64,000 nucleotides of DNA from CAYTYZ01 sp964442385 (lineage in GTDB: Bacteria > Patescibacteriota > Microgenomatia > UBA12405): positions 62,001 to 126,000 of the forward strand of contig CAYTYZ010000001.1 in the NCBI GenBank assembly GCA_964442385.1. Direction: 5' to 3'. A program made the translations under genes and the position numbers. The notes below the pieces were generated by a model that was not told the origin of the DNA, did not search any database, and worked only from the letters and a program-made list of their open reading frames with translations. Position 1 is the first letter of the stretch. Each line of letters begins with the position of its first letter. Positions 51,207-60,074 of this stretch are shown here, piece after piece.

Positions 51207-53090
51207 CTATTTTTCTTTAACTCCGTATCTATTTACATCGTAAAGTAGCCTGCCGTTTATTCCCCACACCTGCCGTATAGCATTAGCGTTCTCCCCTTTT
51301 ATGCGGTCCAGATCATCAAACAACACTCCCGAAGCACGCGCCCAAGCTCCACCATATTTTGTTAATAGTCTTTTATCCTTTGCACTCTGGCTGTCGCTAA
51401 ACTTAAAGTAGCTATTAAATTCGGAATGTTTAATTATTTGCCCCACATGCAAAGGACTACTTAAATCTATTCTGACTAGTCCGGGATATTTCCCTATCCA
51501 GGTTCTATCCCATTTTTCAGTCCATGCCCAACCCTCTCCACCCCAAAACGTGCCACCATTAGATTCAAACACCAAAATATACGGCCCATTATTGTCATTC
51601 CCAGCCCCCACCACCGTCATAGCATGTCCCCATGTTCCTATATCAGCACCAATAATTGGTATTCTTCCGTCTTTTAGCAATTCCAGATATTTGTTTACCA
51701 TGGCTACCCCAACTTCTTTTACTTCGGCCTTGTCCGTACCAAAACTACCTGTTGCTTTCCATTTCTCCCAAGTTTCCTTTAATTTCAACTTTTCATACGC
51801 CGGCATCCCACTCAAAAAACCAGGATTACCGTCCTTATCAGGATCTCCATACTTAATCGTATCCATAGCCACTCCAAATTCGAGCAAAAGCGTGGTCTCG
51901 ATAGTTCTAAAAGTATTAGCTCCATCAATCCCTGCCACACGACGATTCTTTTCCTTTTCATCCGAACTTAAAGCCAAGTCCATGGGTTGCAATAAATCAG
52001 CCAATGCGGCTGGATGAATTCCTCTTCCACTCAAATGGGAAACCACCGAGGCAATATTAGTTAGTGAACAGGTTGCACCCTGCTCTGGAAATACCAACAT
52101 TGGCACATAAAAATTATCTTTATAATTGGGCGGAGCCCTCAGCTGGTATATACCCTTTAAAAAAGCTTCATATTGGGCTTTCTGTTCTTTGTATTTATCA
52201 GACCCATCTTCCCCTAAATAACCAGACCTAAAAATATCAAAAACCGCCTTCTCGTATTTATAGCCTTCACTATTCTTATCCATACGATCTAACGATGATA
52301 AAAACAAAGGTTTGTGAACGATTACGTCACCATAAGGTGTGTATTTTAGAGTCATATACCTTTGGGCAAACAAGAAAACAGCCGGATTAAACCTAGTTAA
52401 GTCGTTGTCAATGATGCTTGGAGTCGGTGGTATATCGGTTGGTTTTGGCGTAGGGGCAACCCTCGGTGGCTCTGGCGTCATCACTCCTCCACCTAGTTTG
52501 ATATAAGCCGTAGACACTGGCTCTTGCGCTTTCACCTTCTCCTCCACCGGCGCCGGCCTATTATTGTCTGGCCCATTTCCATTTACCACCCCTGGACCAA
52601 ACACCGCCCCAGCTACAACAGATGCAGCCACTCCCAAAGCCGCAATGGCACCTCGTATGGTCTTTTGTTTACTTCGTTTGTCTCTAACCGTCTCTAAATA
52701 GTCAAGGAAATCTTGCCAACTTTTATCAAAATTACCTGGTTTACCATACCAAAGTGTAAATGCTGCCCGGTTTTTTTGGGGGTCACCTGTAAGAAAACCT
52801 GTCTTAACAATACTTTCCGGTGTTGCCTTTCGATCATTTTTTCGCCTTATTACTTCATTTTCTTGCTCCTTTTTATCAATAGCTGCTTGTTTCTTGGATA
52901 TTGCTTTAACCGCCTCGGACACATATCCATTGCTATTTGCACTTGCCCCATAATCCTTTAAGAAATCCGCCATCGGGGGAACTCCAGAAGTACCCGACTC
53001 TCTCCCAGAACTACCCCAACTACCAGATTTTCCCAATTCGTGTTTTTTATATCCCTTCATTCGACCATCAAAATCCCGATCTCTAATCAT
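51207..53090 (-). CDS. C39-like cysteine peptidase, membrane-anchored
   Basis: 627 residues. A charged cytoplasmic N-terminus (about 150 residues) precedes a single membrane helix (about 147-170), a P-rich linker, and a papain-like C39 domain. The catalytic Cys is in EQGATCSLTNIAS, the His in GTWGHAMTVVG, and an Asn-containing FESNGGTFW follows. It probably cleaves peptides or proteins outside the cell. Substrate unknown. Confidence 0.75.
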   Translation of the reverse strand: MIRDRDFDGRMKGYKKHELGKSGSWGSSGRESGTSGVPPMADFLKDYGASANSNGYVSEAVKAISKKQAAIDKKEQENEVIRRKNDRKATPESIVKTGFLTGDPQKNRAAFTLWYGKPGNFDKSWQDFLDYLETVRDKRSKQKTIRGAIAALGVAASVVAGAVFGPGVVNGNGPDNNRPAPVEEKVKAQEPVSTAYIKLGGGVMTPEPPRVAPTPKPTDIPPTPSIIDNDLTRFNPAVFLFAQRYMTLKYTPYGDVIVHKPLFLSSLDRMDKNSEGYKYEKAVFDIFRSGYLGEDGSDKYKEQKAQYEAFLKGIYQLRAPPNYKDNFYVPMLVFPEQGATCSLTNIASVVSHLSGRGIHPAALADLLQPMDLALSSDEKEKNRRVAGIDGANTFRTIETTLLLEFGVAMDTIKYGDPDKDGNPGFLSGMPAYEKLKLKETWEKWKATGSFGTDKAEVKEVGVAMVNKYLELLKDGRIPIIGADIGTWGHAMTVVGAGNDNNGPYILVFESNGGTFWGGEGWAWTEKWDRTWIGKYPGLVRIDLSSPLHVGQIIKHSEFNSYFKFSDSQSAKDKRLLTKYGGAWARASGVLFDDLDRIKGENANAIRQVWGINGRLLYDVNRYGVKEK

Positions 53091-53120
53091 ACTTCATCTT
53101 ACCTGAAACTTAACCCAAAG

Positions 53121-53990
53121 TTAACTCTTTTCTTCTTCCATTACCTTCGCTACCAATTCTTTCCATTGTCTAAACATTTCTTTTTGATCGTCTTGTTCAA
53201 ACATGTCCTCATTAGCCTGGGCTAATATACTTCTCACCAAATCCCCACTTTGCCATAGTACTCCACCCAAACCCACCGCCCCTTCCATGGGCACCACCAT
53301 TTCCTGACCCCAACTATCCCGGTCATCTAGGCTAATTCTATTTTTTTCCCAACTCCAGCCATTCTTACCCATAGCAAACCCCAGTCCTGCATAAAACCGG
53401 GCCAATACCTCCCTATTAGTTCCACTACCCAGTTGTAAATACAACCTCGGTTTAACTTTCTGTATCTCTCTAACTAGCTGTCTGCCATAACCCCCTTTTC
53501 TACAATTTTCCATCATAAAAACTTCTGGCAAATAGTTCTCATGCTTTTTCACCACCGCAAATCCCACTAGTTTACTAGAGCTATCTAGCGCCAGATAATA
53601 TTCATGCTCCTTGTCCCCAAAATCCGAGGCAAACTCTTTTACAGCATGATGATCATCCAGTGTTACATTTTCTGGTGAATTTTTCATGGACTCAAGAAGA
53701 TCCAAGCTACCCCCCATGACTACTTTAATCTCGGTGACTTTTCTAGTTTTCAGTCTGGACCTTTCATCCTCGGAAGCCAGATAACAAATCTTGCCTACCT
53801 GTATTTTATAATTTCCCTCTGGAGGATTTTCCATAGAGCATTTTTTATCCAATAAACTAGCCATGCCAGCCCAATCAGTCGTAATAGTTTTGCCTGCTTT
53901 TGCTAAATCAAGCCACAATTGATTTCTATAAACCATTTCCCTATAGCCGGGTATATCCATCAAATAAGTTTCATGTTCAACTGTAATCAT
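53121..53990 (-). CDS. GNAT-family acetyltransferase with N-terminal extension
   Basis: 289 residues. The GNAT core is in the C-terminal half: EYYLALDSSSKLVGFAVVKK, the acetyl-CoA loop NCRKGGYGRQLVREI, and ARFYAGLGFAM. The N-terminal half is unassigned. It starts four bases before the ruvB stop (overlap) and so is cotranscribed with the ruv genes. Acceptor substrate unknown. Confidence 0.7.
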   Translation of the reverse strand: MITVEHETYLMDIPGYREMVYRNQLWLDLAKAGKTITTDWAGMASLLDKKCSMENPPEGNYKIQVGKICYLASEDERSRLKTRKVTEIKVVMGGSLDLLESMKNSPENVTLDDHHAVKEFASDFGDKEHEYYLALDSSSKLVGFAVVKKHENYLPEVFMMENCRKGGYGRQLVREIQKVKPRLYLQLGSGTNREVLARFYAGLGFAMGKNGWSWEKNRISLDDRDSWGQEMVVPMEGAVGLGGVLWQSGDLVRSILAQANEDMFEQDDQKEMFRQWKELVAKVMEEEKS

Positions 53991-54958
53991 ACTCCCACCC
54001 TGCCCCTACTAGTCCTCTGGATTAACCCCAATTTCATTAAAAAGGGTTCGTACACATCTTCAATTGTTTCTACATCTTCCGACAGGGCCGCCGCCAAATT
54101 TTCTACTCCCACCGGACCATTATTGTATTGCTTTTTAAGTACCTCCAGATAGCGCCTATCTGCCGTTGACAAGCCTTTTTCGTTTACCCCCAGTGAGTCC
54201 AAAGCCATCCTGGCTTCCCGAAGACTTATTCGCCCATCACTTTTTACCTGGGCATAGTCTCGTACCCGGCGCAGTAGTCGGTTGGCAATCCGGGGAGTTC
54301 CACGGGCTCTTTTGGCAATTTCTGCTGCCGCCTCATCGTCAATTTCTACTCCCAGTTTTTCGGCTGATAGGCCAATTATGTGCCTCAAATCCTCCGGCTC
54401 ATAAAAATCCAACTGATACACTGAACCAAACCGATCTCGCAGTGGTCCAGCAATCATTCCAATCCTAGTAGTGGCCCCCACCAGGGTAAACTTTGGCAAA
54501 TTTAGCCTTACTACCTTGGCCGTGGCACCCTTACCCAACACCACATCAATAGCATAGTCCTCCATGGCTGTATACAAGGTTTCTTCCACAGCTTTGGGTA
54601 GCCGGTGAATCTCATCAATAAACAATATCCCCTTGGGTTGAATATCTGTAAGAATTGAAGCAATGTCCCCGGCCCTAGTCAGACTTGGCCCAGACGTAAA
54701 CACTACGCTAACACCCATTTCTTTGCCCAATATCATAGCCAAGGTAGTTTTGCCCAGTCCAGGTGGTCCATAAAAAAGCACATGATCCAACGCTTCTTCA
54801 CGTTTTTTAGCCGCCTGTAAAAAGATATCCAGTTGTTGCTTCAAGTCTGGCTGTCCCACAAAAGCTCCCAGATTCTCTGGTCGCAAGGACAACTCAATCT
54901 GCTTATCTTCCTGATTTACTGTTCCACTGACTAACCCATCTACTATATTATCTTCCAT
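53987..54958 (-). CDS. ruvB: Holliday junction branch-migration ATPase RuvB
   Basis: 323 residues from ATG 54958 (an in-frame ATG at 54970 would add four). Walker A GPPGLGKTTLA, Walker B LFIDEIHRL, sensor GATTRIGMI, arginine-containing DRFGSVYQLDFY, and C-terminal winged helix (DRRYLEVLKKQYNNGPVGVENLA). RuvB drives branch migration with RuvA. It lies in a same-strand cluster NYN-ruvB-GNAT, with ruvA just upstream. Confidence 0.97.
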   Translation of the reverse strand: MEDNIVDGLVSGTVNQEDKQIELSLRPENLGAFVGQPDLKQQLDIFLQAAKKREEALDHVLFYGPPGLGKTTLAMILGKEMGVSVVFTSGPSLTRAGDIASILTDIQPKGILFIDEIHRLPKAVEETLYTAMEDYAIDVVLGKGATAKVVRLNLPKFTLVGATTRIGMIAGPLRDRFGSVYQLDFYEPEDLRHIIGLSAEKLGVEIDDEAAAEIAKRARGTPRIANRLLRRVRDYAQVKSDGRISLREARMALDSLGVNEKGLSTADRRYLEVLKKQYNNGPVGVENLAAALSEDVETIEDVYEPFLMKLGLIQRTSRGRVGV

Positions 54959-55631
54959 CCTCTGCCCCACTTGACTTTGTAACTAATTTTTCAGATAATA
55001 AAGGCAATCTAGGCCCCCGAACTTGTTTCGGGGGATATTTTTTGGAAAGTATCCTAAAATCAAGTAAATAGACCCCCGTAAGTCCATGCAGTTCCCGTCC
55101 CAGCGAATTCCTGCCAAAAATTACCACTACTCTTTTTTTGAATTTTACCAACTCTTTGTATAAATAGGCAAAGTCCCCATCACCAGAAAAGAATACATAA
55201 GTATCAAAATCCTTCACACTTGCCAAACTATCCACCGCAATCTCTATATCAAAATTACACTTTCTAACCCCGTCTTGATATTTCACAGGTTTGGTAACTA
55301 GTTGAAAATCCAGTTTTTTAATTTCTTCCAAAAACTCAATTGACTTGGGGTGTTCATCCTCGCCAAAATACAATCTTTTTTCAGTCACATTTGGGTAACT
55401 AGCCAAGATTTTTTTTATGCCAGATACTTCGGTTTTATAACCCCGCTCATGCCGCCAGCCATACACATTGGCCCAGTCTATTATTACTAAAGTCTTACCC
55501 ACCAATATCAATTCTTTTTCAGTTGCCGTTGGTATAAAATCCGGCTTTTTTTTAATCTCTGTTTTTTCTATTATTTCACTTTCTTGTGTGTCCCAAGGCA
55601 AGGCCATTGGAGACTCGTTATCTTTTGTCAT
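54948..55631 (-). CDS. NYN-domain (LabA-like) putative ribonuclease
   Basis: 227 residues. The NYN/PIN-like fold is shown by LVIIDWANVYGW at the start of the domain, VDSLASVKDFDTYVFFSGDGDF with the acidic site, and KKRVVVIFGRNSLG. Members are metal-dependent RNases. Placed between ruvA and ruvB, overlapping ruvB by 11 bp; a link to DNA repair is positional only. Confidence 0.8.
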   Translation of the reverse strand: MTKDNESPMALPWDTQESEIIEKTEIKKKPDFIPTATEKELILVGKTLVIIDWANVYGWRHERGYKTEVSGIKKILASYPNVTEKRLYFGEDEHPKSIEFLEEIKKLDFQLVTKPVKYQDGVRKCNFDIEIAVDSLASVKDFDTYVFFSGDGDFAYLYKELVKFKKRVVVIFGRNSLGRELHGLTGVYLLDFRILSKKYPPKQVRGPRLPLLSEKLVTKSSGAEDGR

Positions 55632-55632
55632 A

Positions 55633-56199
55633 TTATTTTATATTTCTCAAACACCATTGTAGCTGTTCTTGTAGTGTAAGTCTGTCAGCTGGCATTTTTT
55701 TAATGGTTTCCCGAATTTCCTTGGCAGCAAATCCAAGTTGTGACAAGCCCTGGGTCAGATCGCTGTAGGCTTCAAAAGTCGACTCTTGTACCTCGGCCTC
55801 ACTTTGTACTAGTACGCCCTTCAAATCTACCAATATTCTTTGAGCCGTTTTTTTACCAATCCCTTTTATAGACTCAAAAAAGGCCAGATCAGCCGAAGCT
55901 ATAGCTTTTATAACAGCCGAGTTGCCCTTATCCATAATCACCAGTCCAGTCTTTGGCCCTACCCCATTTACACCCAGCATTTTTTCAAACAGTTCCAAAT
56001 CTGCTTCTCCCAAAAATCCAAACAATGACTGCGAGTCCTGGGAAAAATGTTGATGAATAAATAACTTCGCCCCACTTCCACTGGTCAACTGACTACTGGT
56101 CAACTGACTTACTGATACTTTGTATCCCACTCCATTTACTACTAATTCCACAAAGTTACTCTTTATACTCTCAACGTTTCCTGTCAAACTATAGATCAT
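55633..56199 (-). CDS. ruvA: Holliday junction-binding protein RuvA
   Basis: 188 residues. OB-fold N-terminus (MIYSLTGNVESIKSNFVELVVNGVGY), helix-hairpin-helix repeats (LGVNGVGPKTGLVIM; IKGIGKKTAQRILVDL), and a C-terminal UBA-like domain that contacts RuvB. It tetramerises on four-way junctions. Its start overlaps the MazF-like gene by 11 bp; ruvC lies about 7.5 kb away rather than next to it. Confidence 0.95.
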   Translation of the reverse strand: MIYSLTGNVESIKSNFVELVVNGVGYKVSVSQLTSSQLTSGSGAKLFIHQHFSQDSQSLFGFLGEADLELFEKMLGVNGVGPKTGLVIMDKGNSAVIKAIASADLAFFESIKGIGKKTAQRILVDLKGVLVQSEAEVQESTFEAYSDLTQGLSQLGFAAKEIRETIKKMPADRLTLQEQLQWCLRNIK

Positions 56200-56581
56200 A
56201 ATATTTCTTCAATTCTACTTTAATAACTTTAAAATGGTCACTGGTAATTTTACCCAATCTATCAAAAATTCTTTGCTGTGAAACAATTCTTAAATTATTG
56301 ATACAAACAGATATTTTTTTTCCTTTAAATTCAAATGGTAAATAGCCTGGTATTTCCTTTAATTTTGTCGACAATGGAATCACCAAAGCCAATCTGGATC
56401 CAAATACATGCATAACCAAGGCTGGTCTAGTAAACGAGGCACCTTTACCATCCAACTCACTGCCCACATTTACACCAAATGCCACCCAGCGAACTTCACT
56501 CACCCTGATAAAGGTTTTGGAAATACTAGAGTCCAAGTTTTTTTTAACTACATTCCAATTGTCAAAATCTTTGATATACAT
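56189..56581 (-). CDS. PemK/MazF-like protein
   Basis: 130 residues. Core motif VAFGVNVGSELDGKGASFTR followed by PALVMHVF and LALVIPLSTKLK, typical of PemK/MazF-type endoribonucleases. No antitoxin gene is adjacent, and the gene is embedded at the head of the ruvA operon. It may be a domesticated or solitary toxin. A GC hairpin (56583-56606) sits two bases before the ATG and could hinder translation. Confidence 0.75.
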   Translation of the reverse strand: MYIKDFDNWNVVKKNLDSSISKTFIRVSEVRWVAFGVNVGSELDGKGASFTRPALVMHVFGSRLALVIPLSTKLKEIPGYLPFEFKGKKISVCINNLRIVSQQRIFDRLGKITSDHFKVIKVELKKYYDL

Positions 56582-56582
56582 T

Positions 56583-56606
56583 TACGGGCCCCTTGTTAGG
56601 AGCCCG
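56583..56606 (-). promoter_or_regulatory. hairpin abutting the MazF-like start codon
   Basis: Minus strand: ACGGGCTCC...GGGGCCCGT then AAATG. A TATAAT box lies about 45 nt upstream and a small CGCC-AATA-GGCG hairpin in between. There is no T-run, so a leader structure is more likely than a terminator. Confidence 0.5.
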
Positions 56607-56699
56607 TGAACGCCTATTGGCGATTGTAAGTAATTATATCATCACGAGACCCCTAAGTCCACTATACCATACCACCAAAGGAAACACGAAGACCTCTTA

Positions 56700-57134
56700 C
56701 TAAACCACAAAAATTGAACGTGCCAACTGGAATAGTTGGCTCTCGTCTGCAATCGCAAACCCATATGGCCGTGCCAAATCTGACGGAATAAACCCTACAG
56801 TGGTCAGGTTTCCATGTCGTGTTTTTGAATCCCACGGACTTAGTAATAGACGACGAACATCTTCTCCTACTTGCCTGGTTACTTTATATCTTCTAATCAT
56901 GCTTTCCAGTGGAAACTGCTCCAGTGACTCTGTGCATACACTTAGTGTCATTCGACTTGCACCAGTTTCATCCACCCTAATATTTCCGCCTTCGGTGGCT
57001 CTATAACTATTTAAAATTTTATCTAGTTCCTCGCAAGCTGACACATTGGACTCGTCTGTTGCAAACCCTATTGCCGCCAGCCTTTCATTGGCCAAAAATG
57101 GATAAAAAAATATTCTCTTGTTTTCCTGTCTCAT
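56700..57134 (-). CDS. hypothetical protein, paralog of the gene at 58531
   Basis: 144 residues, predicted alpha/beta (RIFFYPFLANERLAAIGFAT). Same order of segments as the 58531 product: GGxxxxxxxxY near residue 45, VDETGASRMTLSV versus VDTKGTNFTLRVS, RRYKVTRQVGEDVRRLL versus REYKIGPPVNVGIRVKEL, then an SP motif and GFxVV-like end. No family recognised. Separated from its paralog by an RmlC-like gene and a toxin-antitoxin pair. Confidence 0.6.
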   Translation of the reverse strand: MRQENKRIFFYPFLANERLAAIGFATDESNVSACEELDKILNSYRATEGGNIRVDETGASRMTLSVCTESLEQFPLESMIRRYKVTRQVGEDVRRLLLSPWDSKTRHGNLTTVGFIPSDLARPYGFAIADESQLFQLARSIFVV

Positions 57135-57187
57135 ACCAGATCATATCATATCACCGACCAGAACGCATCCTGATCTCCTACAATTCA

Positions 57188-57907
57188 TTATCTATTTTTG
57201 CTCTTTTTACTGCCTCTAACGTTTAATTCAAACTCTTCCCAAGAAATCGCATTTTTTCCGTCTCGATCGCTAATTATTGGTTTTAAAATTTCTGGAAACA
57301 ATCCATTTGGATAACCTCTGAATGCAGATAGCAAGCTAATAGCAACTTGTTTGCTTGGATCTAACTGATCATATGTTTTACTAACCGTATATCCATAATT
57401 TACAACACCAGGGCTTACTACTCCAAAACCATTTGCCACACCTTCAGGAACAAAGACCTTATATCTATGATCCATACCCACCAGTCTTTGCACCACCCCA
57501 AAGCTTGAGCTACCAACTCTAGTATCTACCCAGGCTCCAATAATTTCTCCATTTAGTGCTCCGACTAACTTATGCTGATCCTCCACATGCATACCTCTTT
57601 CCACATTCGCCACACTTAATGAATCATTTAACTGCTGTGGAAAAAAATTAACTCCGACATATCGTCTTACATCAGGCAGTCTTAACTCAGAAAACTCGCC
57701 TCTTTCGTCCCTTCTAATTCCCTTTTCAAAAATCATCAATCCACCGATACTAGTCCTAAAAACTCTTAGCCTACAAAAATCACCCTTTCTGTCTAGCTCG
57801 TCCACAAGCCCAATACCCGCCTGCTCAAGTATATTCATTTGTGAAGAGAGTATAACATTTCCCATTCTATCTACCAACCCATCTTTATCAAAGCGATTAG
57901 GGCGCAT
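57188..57907 (-). CDS. dTDP-4-dehydrorhamnose 3,5-epimerase-like (RmlC) protein
   Basis: 239 residues. RmlC cupin pattern: MIFEKGIRRDERGEFSEL, FPQQLNDSLSVANVERGMH with the catalytic histidine, HKLVGALNGEIIGAWVDTRVGSSSFG, and VFVPEGVANGFGVV. It carries an N-terminal extension of about 55 residues. It would make dTDP-L-rhamnose precursors for surface glycans. The other rml genes are not in this window. Confidence 0.8.
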   Translation of the reverse strand: MRPNRFDKDGLVDRMGNVILSSQMNILEQAGIGLVDELDRKGDFCRLRVFRTSIGGLMIFEKGIRRDERGEFSELRLPDVRRYVGVNFFPQQLNDSLSVANVERGMHVEDQHKLVGALNGEIIGAWVDTRVGSSSFGVVQRLVGMDHRYKVFVPEGVANGFGVVSPGVVNYGYTVSKTYDQLDPSKQVAISLLSAFRGYPNGLFPEILKPIISDRDGKNAISWEEFELNVRGSKKSKNR

Positions 57908-57970
57908 CCTGATGACCCACTACAATGTATATCTTTACGTATTCATTAATCTATGCAATAATATATACAT

Positions 57971-58246
57971 ATGTTTGTTCTACCTAAAAAAACCCTTAGC
58001 TCCATTACCGAACTTCGCCAGGACACTCTGGGTGTTATCGCTCGTACCAAAGACAACAAGTTGCAATATATTTTCAACCGATCCAAGCCAGAAGTAGTCA
58101 TGCTCTCTATTAGCGTTTACGAAGAAATGATGGAAAGAATTGAAGACTTGGAAGACAGTTTACTGGCCAAGGTTTTGTCCCAAGAACCCAAAGGCACTGG
58201 CCAGAATCTAGCTACTGTTGCCAAAAAATATGGCCTCAAACTATAA
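57971..58246 (+). CDS. Phd/YefM-type antitoxin
   Basis: 91 residues. The N-terminal DNA-binding part (SSITELRQDTLGVIARTKD) and VVMLSISVYEEMMERIEDLED match the Phd/YefM family; the C-terminal tail would bind the toxin. It overlaps the downstream RelE-type gene by 17 bp. Confidence 0.8.
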   Translation: MFVLPKKTLSSITELRQDTLGVIARTKDNKLQYIFNRSKPEVVMLSISVYEEMMERIEDLEDSLLAKVLSQEPKGTGQNLATVAKKYGLKL

Positions 58247-58493
58247 CATCCTGTTTACTATAAAAGCCGAAAGTTCACTAGAGCGTTTGTCAAAACCAGA
58301 TATTGTTAAAACCCTGAAAAAAATTCACGAATTTTTACCTAATTTTTCGCCTCAAACTCTCAATATAAAACAACTAAAAGGAACAGCCACCCCATGTTAC
58401 AGACTCCGAATTGGTAATATTCGAGTGCTATTTGAGCTAGAAAGCCAAACTATCTGGATATTAGATATCGGTTATCGCGGAAATATTTATTAG
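58230..58493 (+). CDS. RelE/ParE-type toxin
   Basis: 87 residues from ATG 58230. RelE-fold signature: ILFTIKAESSLERLSKPD, LKGTATPCYRLRIGNIRVLFEL and a C-terminal IWILDIGYRGNIY. Such toxins usually cut mRNA on the ribosome. Paired with the Phd/YefM-type antitoxin directly upstream. Confidence 0.85.
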   Translation: MASNYNILFTIKAESSLERLSKPDIVKTLKKIHEFLPNFSPQTLNIKQLKGTATPCYRLRIGNIRVLFELESQTIWILDIGYRGNIY

Positions 58494-58530
58494 TTCCTAT
58501 ATAACCTTTTTTGTAGTCTTAGCCTATCTC

Positions 58531-58956
58531 CTATCTATAGTGACCACCCACACCAGAACCGCTCAATAACTTTAGCATGGGTGCATGCACGACACAAAAA
58601 CCGACACAGTTTCTAACTGTAGGTAAAATAAACTGTCTTATTTCAATTGCTTCAGATGGGCTATCCATTAATTCTTTTACCCTGATCCCAACGTTTACCG
58701 GTGGTCCTATTTTATATTCCCTGACTCGAACTTCCCAAGCAACAGGATGTGTAAGTGGTTCTGGACTTACTCTTAATGTAAAATTGGTTCCTTTTGTATC
58801 CACTAGCATGTTCATGCGAGAGGAACTATATCTTTTGAATATTGCAGACACATCTCCACCCCTTGGTGAGAAAAAATCAGCCACCAAGGCAATTCCAGCA
58901 AAATTATCCCCTATATATAAATATTCAAGTTCAATATCTTCCACTTTTTGTCCCAT
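58531..58956 (-). CDS. hypothetical protein, paralog of the gene at 56700
   Basis: 141 residues. Alignable by eye with the 56700 product across most of its length (see there). Starts MGQKVEDIELEYLYIGDNFA; no signal peptide, no metal-binding motif. A GGDVSAIFKRYSSSRMNMLV segment is its most distinctive part. Function unknown. Confidence 0.6.
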   Translation of the reverse strand: MGQKVEDIELEYLYIGDNFAGIALVADFFSPRGGDVSAIFKRYSSSRMNMLVDTKGTNFTLRVSPEPLTHPVAWEVRVREYKIGPPVNVGIRVKELMDSPSEAIEIRQFILPTVRNCVGFCVVHAPMLKLLSGSGVGGHYR

Positions 58957-58999
58957 GGGCGATCATATCACACGCTCCTGGTACTTTCCATAAAGTTTT

Positions 59000-59359
59000 C
59001 TATATAACCTCTCCTTCTTCCACCCCTTCATGTTTCCTCTTGGCAATCACTACCGGCAAAAAGGTGTTAATCACCGGAGCTATCCAGGCAGATGGCACCC
59101 CGGGAATAATCACTGCAATAGTTTTTATAACTATTCTAATTCCCAGCCTACTACTATCCAGTCTGTTTAGTTTTTTTAGTTTTAACCACAGTATGTCACG
59201 AATTACTTCCATTGCTGTCATTACATCACCCACCCCATATCCAGCAATTCCAAACATTTCCGCAAGGCTCCGCAAAACAATATTAGCCACCAGCCCCTGC
59301 TTTTCCCCGGTCATATTTAAAAAGACACTTATCTTTCTTTCAACTAGTATCCAATCCAT
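59000..59359 (-). CDS. hypothetical protein with hydrophobic C-terminal segment
   Basis: 119 residues. A helical N-terminal part (MDWILVERKISVFLNMTGEK) is followed by a hydrophobic stretch (IKTIAVIIPGVPSAWIAPVINTF, read across two segments) that may associate with the membrane. No family recognised. Stands alone between two oppositely oriented genes. Confidence 0.55.
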   Translation of the reverse strand: MDWILVERKISVFLNMTGEKQGLVANIVLRSLAEMFGIAGYGVGDVMTAMEVIRDILWLKLKKLNRLDSSRLGIRIVIKTIAVIIPGVPSAWIAPVINTFLPVVIAKRKHEGVEEGEVI

Positions 59360-59428
59360 AATCTATTCTACCTTAAAATACATTTTATAAAATTATCCAC
59401 ATATATGCAGTGTGATATACTAAATCAT

Positions 59429-60028
59429 ATGCAATACTACATTGAAGTAATCCAAGATGATAAATCTTTTTTTTTAGATACCCCTACGGATCTAGAAGGA
59501 TTAACCAGGCGCTACCGTGATTTAGTACGATCATTAGGAGCCAGCACTGGAGTGCCCAAAACCGAGTTTGATAAAAATATCTTAACTTATTTTACCAGCC
59601 TAAGCCGAGCTCCTGGTCTGGCTCGTTATTCTCTAGGCTTCAGTATTGGCACCTATTTAAATGAAGAGTGCTGGCAGGGTGCCACTTTGGGTTTCATATC
59701 CAATGGTATGGCTCCAAATGAGTTTAAAGATAGAAAAACTCCACCTGAAAACATCCTCCCCGACATGGAAGCTTTTTTTGCCGGCCTAGATACTACTATC
59801 AAACCCTATGAAGATGGATTGCTTATTTCTTCCAATCAGCATAATGCCAACATAGCATATCCAGAGATTTCTCTTAGAGCTCGTGAAGGTGACAAATCTG
59901 ACAAATTATATTCAATCACCGGCATGTACATCAGACCAGTTGAGACCACAAGGTCCTATCTCAGCTCACCAATTCCAGAAATTCGGGCCATTTTTTCCGT
60001 AACCAAGGCTAGAGTCAAGCACTACTAA
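59429..60028 (+). CDS. hypothetical soluble protein
   Basis: 199 residues from ATG 59429; another in-frame start lies 24 nt upstream. Alpha/beta, starting MQYYIEVIQDDKSFFLDTPT. No signal peptide, no known motif. Ends VTKARVKHY. Monocistronic; the next gene has its own promoter. Confidence 0.6.
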   Translation: MQYYIEVIQDDKSFFLDTPTDLEGLTRRYRDLVRSLGASTGVPKTEFDKNILTYFTSLSRAPGLARYSLGFSIGTYLNEECWQGATLGFISNGMAPNEFKDRKTPPENILPDMEAFFAGLDTTIKPYEDGLLISSNQHNANIAYPEISLRAREGDKSDKLYSITGMYIRPVETTRSYLSSPIPEIRAIFSVTKARVKHY

Positions 60029-60074
60029 ACTCGACTTTACTAGACACTGTCATGGGCCAGTTTACAATAGGACC

